Numbered from the stretch's first letter, positions 39,213-48,320 are shown. The stretch: 64,000 nucleotides of DNA from Bacteroidales bacterium UBA3808 (GCA_002369075.1 DFEG01000009.1:7748-71747); one strand, 5' to 3'. Translations and numbers: made by a program. The notes: a model not told the origin generated them from the letters alone.

Positions 39213-40238
39213 ATGAAACTTTTCTCTTTAAATCAAGAAATTGCCATTGATCTTGGCACCGCCAATACCATCATCATTGTAGATGGTCAAATAGTAGTAG
39301 ATGAACCTTCTGTAGTCGCCATTCGCCGTTCAGATGAGAAGATGGTAGCCGTAGGACGCAAAGCCGCTGCAATGATCGACCACGGCGAAAACAAGATATA
39401 CACCGTGCGACCACTCAAAAAAGGTGTGATAGCAGACTACAAAGCCTGCGAGATGATGATTCGTGGTCTTATCAATCTGATTCCCGAACAAAACAAACTA
39501 TTCAAGAAATCCATTAAGATGGTGGTTTGTGTGCCTTCCGGTGCTACAGAAGCGGAGATACGTACTATCAACGATTCGTGCATACAATCCGGAGCGCGTG
39601 AACTCTATCTTATCTACGAACCAATGGCTGCTGCTCTCGGAATGGGCTTCGACATAGAAGGCCCTCAGGGATGCATGGTGGTGGATATAGGCGGCGGAAC
39701 AACGGAGATTGCCGTTATGTCGCTTGGTGCTTTGGTCGTCAATAAATCCATTCCGGTTGCAGGCGATGCCCTCAATCAGGATATTATCCAATACATGTAT
39801 TCCGTCAACAACATGCGAATCAGTGAACCTACAGCTGAACGCATTAAGAAACAGGTCGGTTCTGCTTTGATGGAATTAGAAGAGCCACTTGACGAAATGA
39901 TTGTTGTAGGTCCTAACAGAAGCACGGACCTTCCTCTAAAAGTGCCCGTTAGTTATCCGGAAATAGCACATTGTCTGGATAAAACTATCTCCTCCATTGA
40001 GACCGCTATTCTGCAAGCTCTTGGTGAAACGCCCTCCGAACTTTATGCCGACATCGTTGAAAACGGTATCTATCTAACCGGTGGTGGAGCTTTGCTCCAT
40101 GGCCTTGCCAAGCGTCTCTCCGATAAAATGACTATCGATTTCCATGTAGCCGAGGAGCCACTGCATTCGGTAGCAAAAGGAACCGGCATTGCTCTTCAAA
40201 ATATCCACAACTTCAGTTTCCTTATGAACGGGAACTAA
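39213..40238 (+). CDS. MreB-like actin-family ATPase (island paralogue)
   Basis: 341 residues from ATG 39213 (MKLFSLNQEIAIDLG). The frame is open further upstream, but that part overlaps the gene-tail relic. Actin-fold motifs: IDLGTANTIIIV (phosphate 1), VVDIGGGTTEIAVMSLG (phosphate 2), YLTGGGALLHGL (adenosine). Length matches MreB. There is no mreC or mreD beside it, and it sits in an AT-rich island with lipoproteins, so it is probably not the housekeeping cell-shape copy. Codon use is between the island and the core. Confidence 0.9.
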   Translation: MKLFSLNQEIAIDLGTANTIIIVDGQIVVDEPSVVAIRRSDEKMVAVGRKAAAMIDHGENKIYTVRPLKKGVIADYKACEMMIRGLINLIPEQNKLFKKSIKMVVCVPSGATEAEIRTINDSCIQSGARELYLIYEPMAAALGMGFDIEGPQGCMVVDIGGGTTEIAVMSLGALVVNKSIPVAGDALNQDIIQYMYSVNNMRISEPTAERIKKQVGSALMELEEPLDEMIVVGPNRSTDLPLKVPVSYPEIAHCLDKTISSIETAILQALGETPSELYADIVENGIYLTGGGALLHGLAKRLSDKMTIDFHVAEEPLHSVAKGTGIALQNIHNFSFLMNGN

Positions 40239-40255
40239 TTTAAACATTTATAACT

Positions 40256-41371
40256 ATGAAAAAACTATTATTTATCTTACCCTTCTTTGCGCTGGTGGCA
40301 ATCTGTTCTTGCAATAAGCAGAAGCCGGAAACGCATGAAAAGGCTATATTATGTGATACTCTGCATGTTGATGCTACTGATAGCGCTTATGAGGTTGGTC
40401 CTTACGAGGCATATATGGATAGTCTGTTTACCACCTCTGATGAGTACCACAATCAGTGGGGAAATTTTGAACTATTCAAAAGTGCTCGTCAAAAGAAATT
40501 CGTAAACTATATCTATTATGCGGATTCATATGAGGTCTATTTTGGCTTGCTGAATGAATATTACCCTGTTAAATTTTCTAATAATCCTACCGAATATGAC
40601 AGATATTTGGCATCGCTTAAACAAATTGAACAACTGCTCGATTTTCCGGGAGATGAAGCCGGAACTTATGGAATGTATCTGTATGATGATTATGGACAGC
40701 AACATGATGAATGGTGTATTCAAAAATTTACAGACCTTTCGCGGATTTCAAACTTTTATTCCGTAGAAGTAGATTCCGCTTGGAATACCTATTGTCGAGC
40801 CATGTTAACGGTCGTGGACTCTGTTCTTTTAGAGCGCCCCGCATGCCTTGGTACTATCAGTTATATGGAGAAATATGGTTTTATTGACAATCACAAAGAA
40901 GCGCAGAAAAACGCTTTATTGGATGAACTATATGGCAAGGAACGTATGGAGTATCATGCCACTATTTCTGACGAGATGATATCTAAAGCATTTCAAGAGG
41001 TGAGATCCCATTTGCGGGAACATGAATATAAGGAATATCAAGAAGATCTTTGGGATTGCTTTGTACCCCTCGCAACTCGAGTAAGCACCATTGATGAAGA
41101 TGAAAGGACTTGGAATGCCTTTATAGAAGCACGTAATAAGAAAGCGAAAACATTAAGATGGAAGCAACGAAAAGCATATAACAATGCGACAAACAATCTG
41201 AAGCGTAATAAGTTATGGTTGTTGAAGAACGAGTACCATTATTATGCTATATGTGAAGCTTCTTTCAATGATATGTTATTGTCGCAAGAGTGCTCAGACG
41301 AAGAACTACAAGCTTACAACTTTCAGAAAGCATATAAAGCGGTTTATGGAGACTATGATATGTTTTATTGA
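40256..41371 (+). CDS. Lipoprotein, function unknown
   Basis: 371 residues. Lipobox ICSC (Cys19). The mature part is helical and charged, rich in Tyr and Asp/Glu (EVRSHLREHEYKEYQEDLWDC; KAKTLRWKQRKAYNNATNN). No family was recognised. It lies 17 bp after the MreB-like gene, suggesting a transcript with it and the vWA lipoprotein. Confidence 0.75.
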   Translation: MKKLLFILPFFALVAICSCNKQKPETHEKAILCDTLHVDATDSAYEVGPYEAYMDSLFTTSDEYHNQWGNFELFKSARQKKFVNYIYYADSYEVYFGLLNEYYPVKFSNNPTEYDRYLASLKQIEQLLDFPGDEAGTYGMYLYDDYGQQHDEWCIQKFTDLSRISNFYSVEVDSAWNTYCRAMLTVVDSVLLERPACLGTISYMEKYGFIDNHKEAQKNALLDELYGKERMEYHATISDEMISKAFQEVRSHLREHEYKEYQEDLWDCFVPLATRVSTIDEDERTWNAFIEARNKKAKTLRWKQRKAYNNATNNLKRNKLWLLKNEYHYYAICEASFNDMLLSQECSDEELQAYNFQKAYKAVYGDYDMFY

Positions 41372-41418
41372 TCCCGAACCGGCTAATATAAATTAACAAA
41401 TTTAAACAATGATTAACT

Positions 41419-42186
41419 ATGAAAAGATCCATTCTTTTCCTGCTGGCTATTATGTGCCTTGCAGGCTGCGCGAAGCGCGCAAATCAATCAGCCACCGACG
41501 AAAATGTGGAAGTAACCAAAATCTACAATCTTGTCATCCTCGACCGTAGCGGATCTATGATGCCTTTGCGCGAGGCAGCTATACAAGGCTACAACGAGAC
41601 GCTGGAGGTCATTCGAAATGCACAAAAGCAGTATGACCTTGAGCAGCAAAACCTTGTTACTCTGACGCTGTTCAACAATTTTGTAACAGACGTATATGAC
41701 TGCGACACCGTGCAAAATCTTCCTAACCTTTTGAAGCAAGATTACCGGCCGGACGGTATGACCGCCATGTTAGATGCAATAGGTCTGTCGCTTGGCAAAC
41801 TTCAAAGCAAACTGAACAAACTGGAGAACGCAACGGCTGTGGTAACGATCATTAGTGATGGCTTGGAAAACGCTTCGCATATATACACCCTTGACCGCGT
41901 CGTAAAATTGATAGACTCCATGAAAAACCAAGGTGTGATGTTTGTTTTTATGGGAACCAACCAGAATGTGCAACAAACCGCTTCTGCACTACATATTGAT
42001 GAATATAAGGTGTTTGAGTATTCCACGGAAGGCATGAAAAGAGCATGGAAAAGTGGTATCAAAGCGTCTGCCGATTACTACGACCGCATGTCGCAGTACA
42101 ACAAAGATACGCGCGGAATGACCAAAGAGGAACGCAACAATTACTATCGCGACCGTAATAAAAAGGATGGCTGGTTTGATAAATAG
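41419..42186 (+). CDS. von Willebrand factor A lipoprotein, copy 1
   Basis: 255 residues. Lipobox CLAGC (Cys17). vWA domain at about 35-205 with the MIDAS motif DRSGSM, the second MIDAS residue in GMTAML and ISDGLENAS. The C-terminus is charged (KEERNNYYRDRNKKDGW). It should bind a metal ion and a protein partner at the periplasmic or outer face. A nearly identical second copy starts at 63721. Confidence 0.88.
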   Translation: MKRSILFLLAIMCLAGCAKRANQSATDENVEVTKIYNLVILDRSGSMMPLREAAIQGYNETLEVIRNAQKQYDLEQQNLVTLTLFNNFVTDVYDCDTVQNLPNLLKQDYRPDGMTAMLDAIGLSLGKLQSKLNKLENATAVVTIISDGLENASHIYTLDRVVKLIDSMKNQGVMFVFMGTNQNVQQTASALHIDEYKVFEYSTEGMKRAWKSGIKASADYYDRMSQYNKDTRGMTKEERNNYYRDRNKKDGWFDK

Positions 42187-42249
42187 TAAAAATTTGCACT
42201 GAGACTTTGAGACTATGAGACTTTAAAGTCCCAAAGTCCCATAGTCTCA

Positions 42250-42329
42250 CGTAAACCGCTGGTTTCTCAGATGAAGACATCGATACCATTTTTGATGGCG
42301 AACCGGATGCCTATTGGAATATAGATTAA
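42250..42329 (+). repeat. Gene-tail relic, copy 2
   Basis: Reads TAGFSDEDIDTIFDGEP then DAYWNID and stop. It is about 95% identical in DNA to copy 1 over the core, and lies just after the vWA gene. Confidence 0.75.
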
Positions 42330-42382
42330 CAATGAATCATAAAAGGGACTAAGTACAAAGTACCAAGTACAAAGAAACAAAG

Positions 42383-42409
42383 CGGGCGGCTCAACAAATG
42401 AGTCGCCCG
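42383..42409 (+). terminator. Hairpin, probable terminator
   Basis: CGGGCGGCTCA / TGAGTCGCCCG (42383-42393, 42399-42409), an 11-bp stem with one G-T pair. The following bases are only moderately T-rich (GTGTTGTATT). Confidence 0.6.
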
Positions 42410-42625
42410 TGTGTTGTATTAACAGTAAATATACTTAAGATTTTTGATAAAAATGTGCAAAATATTAAACATACTTTAGATTTTCGCAAAATTATTTGCG
42501 TCATTTTCTGGGCATGAATAACCCCTCGAATCAATCCCGGTTCAAATGGTCATAAATCAGCAGACCTTGTGCTGACGTTGAGCCGAGGTTAGGTAGAAAG
42601 AAAAATGATAGAAAATCGGCATAAA

Positions 42626-42657
42626 TTTGCATATGTCGATTTTTTATTGTACCTTTG
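42626..42657 (+). promoter_or_regulatory. Promoter of the winged-helix gene
   Basis: TTTG 42626-42629, 20-bp spacer, TACCTTTG 42650-42657; ATG at 42681. Confidence 0.75.
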
Positions 42658-42680
42658 CAGATGCAAAAGAAAAACGAGTT

Positions 42681-43037
42681 ATGGCAGGGAAAAGTTTTTA
42701 TTTCATTATACAATCATGGATGCTGGAGGACATGCAACTTCCGCTGGGCGATGCGGCTGTATATGCCTATATCCATGGTCTGACGCGTTCGGAAGAGTTA
42801 GGAAAGAAAGGATGGCATGGATCCATCCGCAGGTTGGCAAAAGTGTTACACACCAGCCCTTCCACGATGAATGATATCGTTAATCGATTAGAACAGAAAG
42901 GTTTCATCCATCTCTATAACGGCTTTATTACCAGCACAATAAACCGAGAATCGGCTCCCGGAACTCCTGAGGAAAAGCCCATTGACCGAAATCCGGACAG
43001 AAAATCAGAAGAAAAGCCTGACGGAGTGCCATTTTAG
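42681..43037 (+). CDS. Small winged-helix DNA-binding protein
   Basis: 118 residues from ATG 42681 (MAGKSFYFIIQSWML); upstream codons lie inside the promoter. The helix-turn-helix is GSIRRLAKVLHTSPSTMNDIVNRLEQKGFI followed by a wing (HLYNGFITSTIN). The tail is Pro/Glu/Lys-rich. It resembles helix-turn-helix proteins of Bacteroidota mobile elements and replication modules. The target may be the 32-bp palindrome just downstream. Confidence 0.75.
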   Translation: MAGKSFYFIIQSWMLEDMQLPLGDAAVYAYIHGLTRSEELGKKGWHGSIRRLAKVLHTSPSTMNDIVNRLEQKGFIHLYNGFITSTINRESAPGTPEEKPIDRNPDRKSEEKPDGVPF

Positions 43038-43070
43038 GTATGTGTGATGCACGGATTTCGGATAGCATGT

Positions 43071-43102
43071 ACGGATTTTGTACACAATTGTACGGAATCC
43101 GT
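43071..43102. repeat. 32-bp imperfect palindrome
   Basis: ACGGATT-TT-GTAC-ACAATT-GTAC-GG-AATCCGT. The outer 7-bp and inner 4-bp arms pair exactly. It lies 34 bp after the winged-helix gene stop. Confidence 0.8.
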
Positions 43103-43348
43103 TTACTTTCGTGCGAAAATCGGACACATATAATAAAATAATAAAAAAATAATAATCCTTCTTGTAGTCATATTAAGGACGGACAGGACTGACAAAAAAT
43201 TAATTATATATTTTAAGGCAAGGCAGGCTGACATTTAATTGTTCTTTGGTTTATCTCGGAAGATGGTCCCGTGATGGTCACAGATTTCTCTTTTTGACAC
43301 AAGGAGGGCTACAAATTGCCGATAATGGTAGAAAAAATCTTCTTCCTA

Positions 43349-43379
43349 TTGCAAATATAAAAAAAAAGCAGTAACTTTG
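43349..43379 (+). promoter_or_regulatory. nhaD promoter
   Basis: TTG 43349-43351, 20-bp spacer, TAACTTTG 43372-43379, 94 bp before the ATG. Confidence 0.75.
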
Positions 43380-43473
43380 CACTCGCTTTCAGAAGAAAAC
43401 TACTGCACAAGTGACTTTGGGCTTATGACTTTGGGCTTTCGACTTATGACTTTTGACTAAAAAATAATATACT

Positions 43474-44820
43474 ATGGAACAATTTGTACATTCGGCATGG
43501 TCTTTGATTCCGTTCGGACTCATGCTTCTGATGATTGCTATCGGTCCGCTGGTAGCTGAACACTGGTGGGAGAAGAACACCAACAAACTCATTGTTTCGC
43601 TTTTCCTCGGCGTGCCCGTTGCGGTATGCCTGATTATGGGCGGAATGATGCACGAGTTGGAGCACCAGATCTTCTTCGACTACGTGCCGTTTATCATCCT
43701 GCTGCTGGCGCTGTTTGTCATCACCGGCGGTATCCATTTCTCGGGTGACCTGAAAGCCAAACCCTGGGTCAACACCGGTTTCTTGGGCTTGGGCTGGATC
43801 TTAGCCTCTATCATGGGTACGACAGGAGCCGCAATGCTCCTCATCCGTCCCCTCATCGAGACCAACAAACAGCGTGAACACAAGGTTCACACCATCCTTT
43901 TCTTCATCGCTCTGGTAGCCAACTGCGGCGGTCTGCTCACTCCGCTGGGAGACCCACCCTTGTTCATGCTCTTCCTCCGCGGCGCACACTTCTCATGGTT
44001 CATGCACCTTGCGCCCGAATGGGCTGTTACGGGAATTCTGCTGCTCGGCATCTATTTCGCGATGGACACCTATTATTACAAGAAAGAGCACTGGACATCC
44101 CTCTCCGCGGACTCGCGTGAGGCGACCCCGATGGTGATGAAAGGTACTATCAATTTCGTCTATCTGCTGGGCGTAGTGCTCGCAGTGGCTTTTGTGAACG
44201 AAGGAACCATCAAGCAGATGGGTGAAGCGGACGCTCCGCTGTGGCTCAAGTACCTGCGTGAAATAGTATTGCTGTCGCTCACAGGTCTCTCGCTCTACAC
44301 CACCAAGAAAGAGGTGCGTTTCGGCGACAACAAGTTCAGCTGGACCCCGATAGTAGAAGTAGCCGTCCTGTTCCTCGGTATCTTCACGACGATGACCCCT
44401 GCCCTCGCCTATCTGAAGGCGCACGCAGCCGACCTCGGTTTCACCCACGCATGGCAGTTCTATTACTCGACCGGTGCGCTCTCCGCGTTCCTCGATAACA
44501 CGCCTACTGCCGTTGCCTTCCACGGCGTTGCTTCCGGTCTGCCGGAGTCGCTTGCTGCCGCTGAAGCCGGTGTCGTAACAGGCATGTTCAACGGCACACC
44601 TTTCGTAGCCGGTGTTCCGGAGATACTGCTCAAAGCTATCTCCATCGCGGCTGTGATGTTCGGCTCACTGACCTATATCGGCAACGGACCTAACTTCATG
44701 GTGAAAGCCATCGCAGAGGAAAGCGGAATCAAGATGCCGTCTTTCTTCGGCTACATGATCAAGTTCTCGCTCATCATCCTCCTGCCGGTTTATATTATCG
44801 TACAACTGTTGTTTATTTAA
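43474..44820 (+). CDS. nhaD: NhaD-type sodium/proton antiporter
   Basis: 448 residues with about 11-12 membrane spans. It should exchange Na+ for H+ across the inner membrane. Family blocks: GIHFSGDLKAKPWVNTGFLGLGWILASIMGTTGAAMLLIRP (described in pieces, near residues 88-128), VANCGGLLTPLGDPPLFMLFL and SAFLDNTPTAVAFHGVASG. These belong to the ion-transporter (IT) superfamily and distinguish NhaD from NhaA/B. It heads a run with yqeY and dedA. Confidence 0.92.
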   Translation: MEQFVHSAWSLIPFGLMLLMIAIGPLVAEHWWEKNTNKLIVSLFLGVPVAVCLIMGGMMHELEHQIFFDYVPFIILLLALFVITGGIHFSGDLKAKPWVNTGFLGLGWILASIMGTTGAAMLLIRPLIETNKQREHKVHTILFFIALVANCGGLLTPLGDPPLFMLFLRGAHFSWFMHLAPEWAVTGILLLGIYFAMDTYYYKKEHWTSLSADSREATPMVMKGTINFVYLLGVVLAVAFVNEGTIKQMGEADAPLWLKYLREIVLLSLTGLSLYTTKKEVRFGDNKFSWTPIVEVAVLFLGIFTTMTPALAYLKAHAADLGFTHAWQFYYSTGALSAFLDNTPTAVAFHGVASGLPESLAAAEAGVVTGMFNGTPFVAGVPEILLKAISIAAVMFGSLTYIGNGPNFMVKAIAEESGIKMPSFFGYMIKFSLIILLPVYIIVQLLFI

Positions 44821-44821
44821 T

Positions 44822-45274
44822 ATGAGTTTATTTGATCAAGTAAGCGAGGACATCAAGAAAGCGATGCTCGCTAAAGATAAAGTGGCGTTGGATGCGCTGC
44901 GCGGAATAAAGAAAGAGTTTCTGGAAGCCAAGACCGCCAAAGGCGGTGACGGCGAACTGTATGACGACAAAGCGCTGCAGATCCTTCAGAAGATGGTGAA
45001 GCAACGCAAAGAGTCGGCGCAGATGTATATTGACGCGAACAGGCCCGAACTGGCGGAAGACGAACTGGCGCAATGCAAGATCATCGAGCGCTACCTGCCG
45101 GCTATGCTGAGCGAGGAAGAACTGACCGCTGCGCTCAAAGAGATTATCGCTCAAGTAGGCGCCACTTCTCCGCAGGACATGGGCAAAGTCATGGGCGTAG
45201 CTACCAAACAACTCGCCGGCAAGGCGGAGGGCAAAGCTATTAACCTCAAAGTGCGTGAGCTCTTAGCCCAATGA
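44822..45274 (+). CDS. yqeY: GatB/YqeY-domain protein
   Basis: 150 residues, normal length. The sequence follows the YqeY pattern: ISEDIKKAMLAKDKVALDALRGIKKE-like start, ERYLPAMLSEEEL, and DMGKVMGVATKQLAGKAEG at the end. It is related to the tRNA-binding tail of GatB; exact function is not established. It starts 1 bp after nhaD and overlaps dedA by 4 bp. Confidence 0.93.
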   Translation: MSLFDQVSEDIKKAMLAKDKVALDALRGIKKEFLEAKTAKGGDGELYDDKALQILQKMVKQRKESAQMYIDANRPELAEDELAQCKIIERYLPAMLSEEELTAALKEIIAQVGATSPQDMGKVMGVATKQLAGKAEGKAINLKVRELLAQ

Positions 45275-46011
45275 AACGCTTTATCTTGATACTGATATTG
45301 GTAGCGGGCACTCTGTCCGCTACCAACGTTTTTGCCCAAACGGATAGTACGGAGGTTTCCCGCTCTTGGATCACCGCCGTCACCGACTGGTACTCCGCGC
45401 ATATGAACTACGGCTCTATTGTGGCGCTGATGACCATTGAGAGTTCGTTCATTCCGTTCCCCAGCGAAGTGGTCATCCCGCCCGCCGCGTATGTGGCAGA
45501 GGACCCGAACAGCGCGGTTTGCGTTACGGACAACTATATCGTCAATGTCTCACTTATCGTCCTTTTCGGTACGATCGGTGCATTGCTCGGCGCCATCATC
45601 AACTACCTGCTCTCGCTCTGGCTGGGACGGGCTATCATCTATGCCTTTGCGGACAGCAAGATAGGTCACTTGTGTCTCTTGAGCCGTGAGAAAGTGGAGA
45701 AAGCCGAAGCCTATTTCAACGACCACGGCAAGGTCAGCACCTTTGTCGGACGTTTTATACCGGGCATCCGCCAGCTCATCTCCATCCCTGCGGGATTGAG
45801 CAAGATGCATTTCGGCTGGTTCCTTTTCTATACCTTCCTCGGTGCGGGAATCTGGAACGCCGTTTTGGCTGTCCTCGGCTATGTGGCACACGGACAGGCA
45901 GACCTCATCAACAAATACAGCCACGAACTGTCCGTGGCGATACTCATCCTGCTCGGGGCAGTGGTTCTCTACTACCTCGTCAAATGGATAATAAAACGCG
46001 TGAAGGCTTAG
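45271..46011 (+). CDS. DedA/SNARE-associated-family membrane protein
   Basis: 246 residues. It has a signal-like N-terminal span (MKRFILILILVAGTLSATNVFA) and then four to five spans. The DedA signature is ESSFIPFPSEVVIPPAAYVAE, GTIGALLGAIINYLLSLWLGR and FVGRFIPGIRQLISIPAGLSKM. DedA proteins help flip or recycle polyprenyl-phosphate or phospholipid. The stop lies within the loop of the terminator hairpin. Confidence 0.9.
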   Translation: MKRFILILILVAGTLSATNVFAQTDSTEVSRSWITAVTDWYSAHMNYGSIVALMTIESSFIPFPSEVVIPPAAYVAEDPNSAVCVTDNYIVNVSLIVLFGTIGALLGAIINYLLSLWLGRAIIYAFADSKIGHLCLLSREKVEKAEAYFNDHGKVSTFVGRFIPGIRQLISIPAGLSKMHFGWFLFYTFLGAGIWNAVLAVLGYVAHGQADLINKYSHELSVAILILLGAVVLYYLVKWIIKRVKA

Positions 46012-46026
46012 CCCTCACGCGTTTTT
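45993..46026. terminator. Terminator overlapping the dedA stop
   Basis: AAAACGCGTGA (45993-46003) and TCACGCGTTTT (46015-46025) pair perfectly over 11 bp. The TAG stop is in the loop. A/T runs on both sides make it usable by both convergent genes. Confidence 0.88.
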
Positions 46027-46046
46027 CACAAGTAATCAATCCTCCG

Positions 46047-46991
46047 TTATTTCTCCCCCTTCAGCCAAGCCCTGACAGCTTTGCGGCTGTCGATGAGTTG
46101 TGCAGCCAGGCAGGCGATGCACCAGCTGAACAGGAACAGGATTGCCAGACATTTCATTCTGCCCATTACCGGCTTGGGATCCACGGCAAAATGGCTCTCA
46201 AGGGTCACCGGCGCAGTAGCCAGTTGCAGGCGATGGTCCACCATCTGCATATGCTGGTGCTGCTTGTAAATATCGTTCAGGAAGAGGCGTATCCGTCTGT
46301 CCCCGTAGAAATTAACGCCGTTACCGGAGTAGTTCATCGGCTGCGCAGCCGAAGCCGTGTAATAATAGTAGTTGGATGTCAGGCTGTCGAGTTTAACCGC
46401 CTGGCGGTGGTTGAACGCCGCCTCTTCACGCAGGTTAGGCAGATAGGTCGCGTACGCCTCTTGGAGCACCGGATCGGCATTGATCATGGCGAGCAGCGCA
46501 CGCTCCACCTCCGGCAAGCAGTTCATGTTCTTCTCCTTCATGCGGAACTGAAGGCAGAGCCTGTCCTGCATTCTCACATTGATTGTGTCGGTAGGGTTCA
46601 CTTTACGCTTGAAATCGACGTAATCGGGGAAGCCGTCATGCAAAGCGTCCACTACCCGGAAGGTGGTGAAGTCCGACACTTTTCTGTCCTTAATCAAGGA
46701 TGCAATCGGAGCCTCTTCGGGTAGCCGCTGCGCAAACATCAGCGGTGCATAGACCTCCTCGAACTGCTGAATGGTAGGACCATTGAGCAGCGCGACCGCA
46801 TTCACCCGGTGCGTCAGGTTTTCGTGCCGTGTATAGTACCACCCGGCGGCAAGAGCCGCAATAACGATTGTGCCGACCAGCCACCAGTACCGGTAGCTTA
46901 ACCGTACCATTCGCGCCAACAAGCGTCCGCAAGCGGCACAGAAACGACCTAAAGCGTGCCATGCTGCCACACAGAGGTCAAAGAAATTCAT
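46047..46991 (-). CDS. Two-span membrane protein, function unknown
   Basis: 314 residues from ATG 46991 (MNFFDLCVAAWHALG); in-frame starts at 47003 and 47021 lie upstream in or next to a CATTTTTCATCTTT repeat. One span is near residue 40 (WWLVGTIVIAALAAGWYY), a periplasmic domain of about 215 residues follows, then a C-terminal span (CLAILFLFSWCIACLAAQL). This Wzz-like topology suggests an envelope protein. No family was identified. It follows ftsZ by a short gap and may be co-transcribed with the division genes. Confidence 0.75.
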   Translation of the reverse strand: MNFFDLCVAAWHALGRFCAACGRLLARMVRLSYRYWWLVGTIVIAALAAGWYYTRHENLTHRVNAVALLNGPTIQQFEEVYAPLMFAQRLPEEAPIASLIKDRKVSDFTTFRVVDALHDGFPDYVDFKRKVNPTDTINVRMQDRLCLQFRMKEKNMNCLPEVERALLAMINADPVLQEAYATYLPNLREEAAFNHRQAVKLDSLTSNYYYYTASAAQPMNYSGNGVNFYGDRRIRLFLNDIYKQHQHMQMVDHRLQLATAPVTLESHFAVDPKPVMGRMKCLAILFLFSWCIACLAAQLIDSRKAVRAWLKGEK

Positions 46992-47038
46992 CTCTCTTTC
47001 CATATATTTTTCATCTTTCATTTTTCATCTTTCATTTT

Positions 47039-48301
47039 TCACTTTCTCCTTATCCATCCGAAAGGCGAGTGGTGGTGCTCCTCCTCTTTTTTCGGTTCCT
47101 CCTTGGGTTCTTCCTCAATGGAAATCACCACCTCGTCCGCGGAAGCCGAAGCCGCGTGTTCGCGAGGCTGCCGGTTTGCTTCGTCCGTCGGGAAGAGCGT
47201 GGCGCTGAGGTCGATGGTCTGCACCGGTTCGTCCTCCATTGGGTTCGGAGTCTGCGCCGGGTAGTTTTCCTCGATTGCCTCGGAGATGGTTTTCTTGCCT
47301 TCCTCCTCATCCTCGGAGGGCAGTCCGTCCACCTTGTAGCCCGTAGCGATAACCGTGACGCGTACCTCCTCGCCCAAGCTCTCGTCAATGGAAGCGCCCC
47401 ACTGAACCTCGATGTTATCGCCCACCTCCTGCACGAACTCGTTAATCTGGTCTATCTCCTCCATGACGATAGCGTGCTCGGTAGAGCAATAGAACTGGAG
47501 CAGGATACGCTCTGCGCCGTGTACGTCGTTGGTGTTTACCAGCGGCGAGTTCAGCGCGTCGTTGATGGCATTGGTGATACGTTTCTCGCCGGAGGCACGG
47601 CCGATGTTCATGATCGCCACGCCGCCTTTCTTGAGCGTGTTGCGCACATCGGCGAAGTCCGTGTTGATGTAACCCGGCACGGTAATGATCTCCGCAATCG
47701 AGCGGGCGGCATTCGCCACGACGTCATCCGATTTGGAGAAAGCGTTGAGGAGGTTCAGCTCCGGATAAATCTGTTTCAGTTTCTCGTTATTGATGATGAG
47801 TAGCGCGTCCACGTGTTTGGCGAGCCGTGCTACACCGGTCATGGCTTTCTCTATCTTCTTCTTTCCCTCGAAAGCAAACGGGATAGTTACGATGCCGACC
47901 GTCAGGATTCCCATCTCCTGCGCCACCTCGGCTACCACGGCGGAAGCTCCTGTGCCGGTACCGCCGCCCATTCCGGCGGTGATGAACAGCATCTGTGTCC
48001 CGTCATTGAGTGCCTCACGGATGTGATCGCGGCTCTCCTCCGCGTACTGGCGCGCGGTCTCGGGATCACCTCCGGCGCCCAAGCCGGGACCTAACTGTAA
48101 CTTACTCGGTACCGAACTCTTGATGAGCACCTGCCGGTCGGTGTTGCATACCAGAAACGATACATCTTTCAAGCCCTGACGATGCATATAATTCACCGCG
48201 TTGCAGCCGCCACCGCCCACGCCGATGACCTTGATTATACTGTCTTCCGATAATCCTTCCAAGGGTAATGTAATTAAATCTTCCATATACTTATCAATCA
48301 C
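47039..48301 (-). CDS. ftsZ: Cell-division GTPase FtsZ
   Basis: 420 residues from GTG 48301 (ATG 48286 is an alternative). Tubulin-fold GTPase that makes the division ring. Signatures: KVIGVGGGGCNAVNYM, GMGGGTGTGASAVVAEVA and NTDFADVRN. The C-terminal linker is acidic, with HHHSPFGWIRRK at the end as the FtsA-binding tail. Gene order murC-ftsQ-ftsA-ftsZ is the usual end of a dcw cluster. Confidence 0.98.
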   Translation of the reverse strand: MIDKYMEDLITLPLEGLSEDSIIKVIGVGGGGCNAVNYMHRQGLKDVSFLVCNTDRQVLIKSSVPSKLQLGPGLGAGGDPETARQYAEESRDHIREALNDGTQMLFITAGMGGGTGTGASAVVAEVAQEMGILTVGIVTIPFAFEGKKKIEKAMTGVARLAKHVDALLIINNEKLKQIYPELNLLNAFSKSDDVVANAARSIAEIITVPGYINTDFADVRNTLKKGGVAIMNIGRASGEKRITNAINDALNSPLVNTNDVHGAERILLQFYCSTEHAIVMEEIDQINEFVQEVGDNIEVQWGASIDESLGEEVRVTVIATGYKVDGLPSEDEEEGKKTISEAIEENYPAQTPNPMEDEPVQTIDLSATLFPTDEANRQPREHAASASADEVVISIEEEPKEEPKKEEEHHHSPFGWIRRK

Positions 48302-48320
48302 ATTTATAATTAATGAATTT

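Larger units (their letters stand above)
42187..42680. other. Gene-free region with repeats, hairpins and the winged-helix promoter
   Basis: Contents in order: GACTTTG-type heptamer repeats with a GAGACTATG/CATAGTCTC stem and the palindrome GACTTTAAAGTC (about 42200-42246); gene-tail relic copy 2 (42250-42329); AGTACAAAGTACCAAG repeat (about 42345-42380); a strong hairpin at 42383-42409; an AT-rich tract; promoter TTTG 42626-42629 / TACCTTTG 42650-42657. No gene was seen. Confidence 0.65.
43038..43473. other. Gene-free region with palindrome and nhaD promoter
   Basis: ACGGATTT direct repeats near 43051 and 43071, and a 32-bp imperfect palindrome at 43071-43102. An A/T-rich tract follows (43125-43220). 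The nhaD promoter is TTG 43349-43351 / TAACTTTG 43372-43379. Heptamer repeats of GACTTTGGGCTT/ATGACTTT type lie at about 43405-43460, in the nhaD leader. Confidence 0.65.

Noticed and set aside
42500..42600. tRNA-like phrase GGTTCAAAT
   Set aside because: No acceptor or anticodon stem could be built around it.
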